Shown here one piece after another: positions 5,219-6,688 of a stretch of DNA of 6,688 bases. The notes under the pieces were generated by a model. That model saw only the letters and a list, made by a program, of their open reading frames with translations. It ran no database searches and was not told where the DNA came from. The translations under genes and the position numbers were made by a program. The stretch comes from Candidatus Aenigmatarchaeota archaeon (lineage in GTDB: Archaea > Aenigmatarchaeota > Aenigmatarchaeia > GW2011-AR5), in assembly GCA_016198625.1 (NCBI GenBank), contig JACQIH010000023.1, forward strand, positions 1-6,688. Reading direction: 5' to 3'. Positions within the stretch are counted from its first letter, which is position 1, and every line of letters begins with the position of its first letter.

Positions 5219-5770
5219 ATGCCTGTTATCGTCATCTCGGGCCAGCCAGGATGCGGCTCATCAACGACCGCGAAACTGCTCGCGAAAAAGCTGCGGCTGA
5301 AGCATTTTTCCGTGGGCGACTACAACAAAGGCCACATAAAGAAAGCCGCCAGGGAAACGGAAAAGAGCATAATGATGTGGAAAACGAAGAAAGGCTCGAG
5401 CAGGAAGTTCCACATAGGCAGCGACGTCCTGGCGAGGGAGAAGGCGAAAGGCGGCGATATCGTCATCGACGGGAAGCTGCAGATAAGGCTCGCGAGAGGC
5501 TTATACGACCTTTCCGTGTGGCTCAAGGCGCCGAAGAAAATCAGGATACAAAGATCCGCGGGCCGCGATGAAACAAGCCTGAAGGAAGCGGCCAGGAAGA
5601 TTAACGAAAGGGAGAATCTGGAAAGGACGAACTGGCTGCGCATATACGGATTTGACTATTTCGACCAGGAAAAGGAAGCCGACCTTGTTCTTGACACGGG
5701 CAATAAAAAGCCTGAAAAGATTGTGGAGACTATCATCAGAGAGCTAAGGGCTCGTGGTCTAGTGGAATGA
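5219..5770 (+). CDS. cmk: Cytidylate kinase, archaeal type
   Basis: A 183-residue P-loop kinase that transfers phosphate from ATP to CMP or dCMP in pyrimidine nucleotide synthesis and salvage. The P-loop is GQPGCGSST at 8-16. The Walker A lysine is absent, which also occurs in archaeal homologues such as the GxGTTT forms, so this need not mean loss of activity. Further family features are SVGDY (31-35), DIVIDGKLQIRLA (80-92) equivalent to the usual VIEGRLA, LSVWLKAP (98-105), and the RENLERTNWLRIYGFDYFD block (131-149). The length is typical. The start lies 24 bp after a TATA box, so a leaderless message is likely. The last six codons and the stop lie inside the following tRNA-Ala gene on the same strand. 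Confidence 0.92.
   Translation: MPVIVISGQPGCGSSTTAKLLAKKLRLKHFSVGDYNKGHIKKAARETEKSIMMWKTKKGSSRKFHIGSDVLAREKAKGGDIVIDGKLQIRLARGLYDLSVWLKAPKKIRIQRSAGRDETSLKEAARKINERENLERTNWLRIYGFDYFDQEKEADLVLDTGNKKPEKIVETIIRELRARGLVE
5702..5709 (+). promoter_or_regulatory. Possible TATA box for the tRNA-Ala pair, inside cmk
   Basis: AATAAAAA lies about 43 bp before the tRNA-Ala(CGC) 5' end, at a suitable distance for an archaeal tRNA promoter with a short 5' leader. It sits within the cmk coding region, so chance is a real alternative, as is read-through from the cmk promoter. Confidence 0.3.
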
Positions 5771-5921
5771 CGCGACGTTCGCACAACCCTTTCTTTAAAA
5801 AGAAAGCGTTGCAAACAGAAACGAAGTTTCTGTTGCACAGCAGAACGTAAGTTCTGCTTGTGACGGAAAGAAAGTGGTTAGAAAGACGTCGAGGCCAGGG
5901 GTTCGAATCCCCTCGAGTCCA
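5748..5921 (+). tRNA. tRNA-Ala(CGC) with a 102-nt intron
   Basis: The acceptor GGGCTCG/CGAGTCC contains G3-U70, the tRNA-Ala identity pair, and the discriminator is A. The D stem is GTC/GAC, the anticodon stem is CGACG/CGTCG, the variable loop is AGGCC, and the T arm is AGGGG-TTCGAAT-CCCCT. The mature anticodon loop is TTCGCAA, with anticodon CGC for GCG codons. The intron (5784-5885) sits at the canonical 37/38 site. A bulge-helix-bulge can be drawn: loop bases 32-35 pair with AGAA at 5880-5883 (one G-A mismatch), with three-base bulges CA|C and AG|A cut between the second and third base. The intron itself can form an inner helix and two further hairpins. No CCA is encoded. The first 23 bases overlap the end of cmk. 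Confidence 0.9.
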
Positions 5922-5959
5922 TTGAATTGTTTACGAAGGTAATTTGAACAGGAGTCGCC

Positions 5960-6045
5960 GGGCTCGAGGTCTAGTGGAATGACACTTGCATGGCATTGAA
6001 ATTCGCCGAAGCAAGAAGCCGGGGGTTCGAATCCCCCCGAGTCCA
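5960..6045 (+). tRNA. tRNA-Ala(GGC) with a 14-nt intron
   Basis: The acceptor GGGCTCG/CGAGTCC again has G3-U70 with discriminator A. The D arm is identical to that of the upstream tRNA-Ala. The anticodon stem is CTTGC/GCAAG, the variable loop is AAGCC, and the T arm is GGGGG-TTCGAAT-CCCCC. Removing 5996-6009 at the canonical 37/38 site gives loop ATGGCAA, anticodon GGC. The anticodon can pair with intron GCC (TGGC with GCCG), giving a relaxed splice structure with a short loop. No CCA is encoded. Position 8 is A where nearly all tRNAs have U. The gene follows the first tRNA-Ala by 38 bp with no TATA box of its own visible, so the two are probably one transcript. Splitting the loop elsewhere would give Pro(GGG) or Arg anticodons, which G3-U70 argues against. 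Confidence 0.87.
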
Positions 6046-6087
6046 TCTTTGAAATAAACTTGATAGTAATTGCTTCCTCATTCTGGG

Positions 6088-6096
6088 ATTAAAAAA
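6088..6096 (+). promoter_or_regulatory. Putative TATA box of the methyltransferase-like gene
   Basis: ATTAAAAAA preceded by GGG is centred about 25 bp before the ATG at 6117, again predicting a leaderless transcript. The gap from 6046 to 6116 holds nothing else recognisable. Confidence 0.5.
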
Positions 6097-6116
6097 TTAT
6101 CTCTCAATTTAATCGT

Positions 6117-6688
6117 ATGTCCATTATCGAAGAATCCCGAAAATACGCAGAACTGCTTGAACCAAAACCCGAACTCGGTCCAGCCGCAACCTTCGTCCCT
6201 AACAAGGCGGAGCCCGTATACAACTGGCTCTACTACAAGGAAGGGTTTTCGAAGCAGCTTGTTTTCTGGCTTTTGGATTTTTTGCAGGTAAAAAAAGGCT
6301 CTTTAGTTCTTGATCCATTTTGTGGAGTCGGAACAACTCTTCTGGCGTGCAAGCAGCGCGGGATGCGCAGCATCGGCTGCGACGTCCAGCCCGTCGGCGT
6401 TTTCGCGTCGCGCGTGAAAACCCGGGATTACAATATCGAAGAGCTGAGGCAGCAGGCAAAAGAGCTTCTTAGAAAGAAATTTGTCAGGCTGCAGAAGAAA
6501 TTCCCGCCGCTTTTCTACAAGGCATTTTCAAGATACGCTTTGGAAGACATCGCTTTCTTCGAGGACGAAATCAAGAAGATGGAGGGCAACGCCGGTTTCT
6601 TCCTCCTGGCGCTGATAAACGCCGCCATCAAATGCAGCTACGCGTGGAAGGACGGCGCGGTAATAAAGATAAGGAAGTCGCCGAAGCC
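6117..6688 (+). CDS. DNA-methyltransferase-like protein, 3' end outside the window
   Basis: The first 190 codons of a gene that stays open to the right edge, beginning MSIIEESRKYAELLEP. After a region with YYKEGFSKQLVFWLLDFL (39-56) comes the SAM-binding motif I of amino-methyltransferases, LVLDPFCGVGTT (63-74). The next strand ends in an acidic residue (IGCDVQP, Asp89), which would bind the SAM ribose. Next is a basic, probably helical region (107-135). The arrangement resembles DNA N6-adenine/N4-cytosine methylases in which motif I precedes the catalytic (D/N/S)PP(Y/F) motif. That motif is not seen in the part present, so it must lie beyond the edge if it exists. An RNA-modifying methyltransferase is the main alternative. 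No restriction endonuclease is visible. The ATG is chosen from TATA spacing. Confidence 0.8.
   Translation, partial: MSIIEESRKYAELLEPKPELGPAATFVPNKAEPVYNWLYYKEGFSKQLVFWLLDFLQVKKGSLVLDPFCGVGTTLLACKQRGMRSIGCDVQPVGVFASRVKTRDYNIEELRQQAKELLRKKFVRLQKKFPPLFYKAFSRYALEDIAFFEDEIKKMEGNAGFFLLALINAAIKCSYAWKDGAVIKIRKSPK

Noticed and set aside
5251..5571. Plus-strand ORF inside cmk
   Set aside because: It is a highly charged, Arg/Glu-rich out-of-frame translation of the cmk gene with no independent start signal.
5219..5770. Inactive cytidylate kinase because the Walker A lysine is missing
   Set aside because: Archaeal cytidylate kinases commonly have GTTT-type P-loops without the lysine, so Ser in this place is a family variant rather than clear decay.
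5784..5885. Box C/D guide RNA in the tRNA-Ala intron, as in some archaeal tRNA-Trp introns
   Set aside because: I find no RUGAUGA and CUGA pair in suitable positions. The intron is also too short for a homing endonuclease gene.
5795..6046. Minus-strand ORF beginning MDSGGFEPP
   Set aside because: It is the antisense of the two tRNA-Ala genes. The SGGFEPP pattern is the usual artefact of translating the T arm and acceptor backwards.

Overview
The window is archaeal. Three tRNA genes carry introns, two of them at the canonical site next to the anticodon and one at a non-canonical site, and none encodes the 3' CCA. Several genes have a TATA-like box about 25 bp before the start codon, which implies leaderless transcripts. 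The cytidylate kinase is of the archaeal type. A DPANN or related euryarchaeal lineage fits the compact layout and the mostly unplaceable small proteins, but sequence reading alone cannot settle the taxon.

Layout. From 1 to 2951 the minus strand holds a likely operon: a large secreted PKD-repeat protein (744-2951), then two orphan small proteins (512-724 and 158-475), and perhaps a fourth gene running off the left edge. Next come two diverged minus-strand paralogues (3036-3443 and 3548-4012) that look like response-regulator receiver domains without the N-terminal acidic pair. A minus-strand tRNA-Ile(GAU) with a 30-nt intron (4142-4246) is flanked by two hairpins. It is followed by NAD kinase (4318-5166, minus), which faces away from cytidylate kinase (5219-5770, plus) across a 52-bp gap with one palindromic TATA box. 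The kinase's last codons and stop lie inside a tRNA-Ala(CGC) gene (5748-5921) with an elaborately foldable 102-nt intron. Then come tRNA-Ala(GGC) with a 14-nt intron (5960-6045) and the start of a DNA-methyltransferase-like gene (6117 to the right edge).

Functionally, the right half is housekeeping: NADP synthesis, CMP/dCMP phosphorylation, and decoding of Ala and Ile codons. The left half is accessory: a cell-surface protein with its small partners, plus a duplicated receiver-like family of unknown partners. The most unusual signals are the tRNA/CDS overlap with its structured intron, the non-canonical tRNA-Ile intron, recurring hairpin sequences around the tRNAs, and conserved cysteine pairs in all four PKD repeats.
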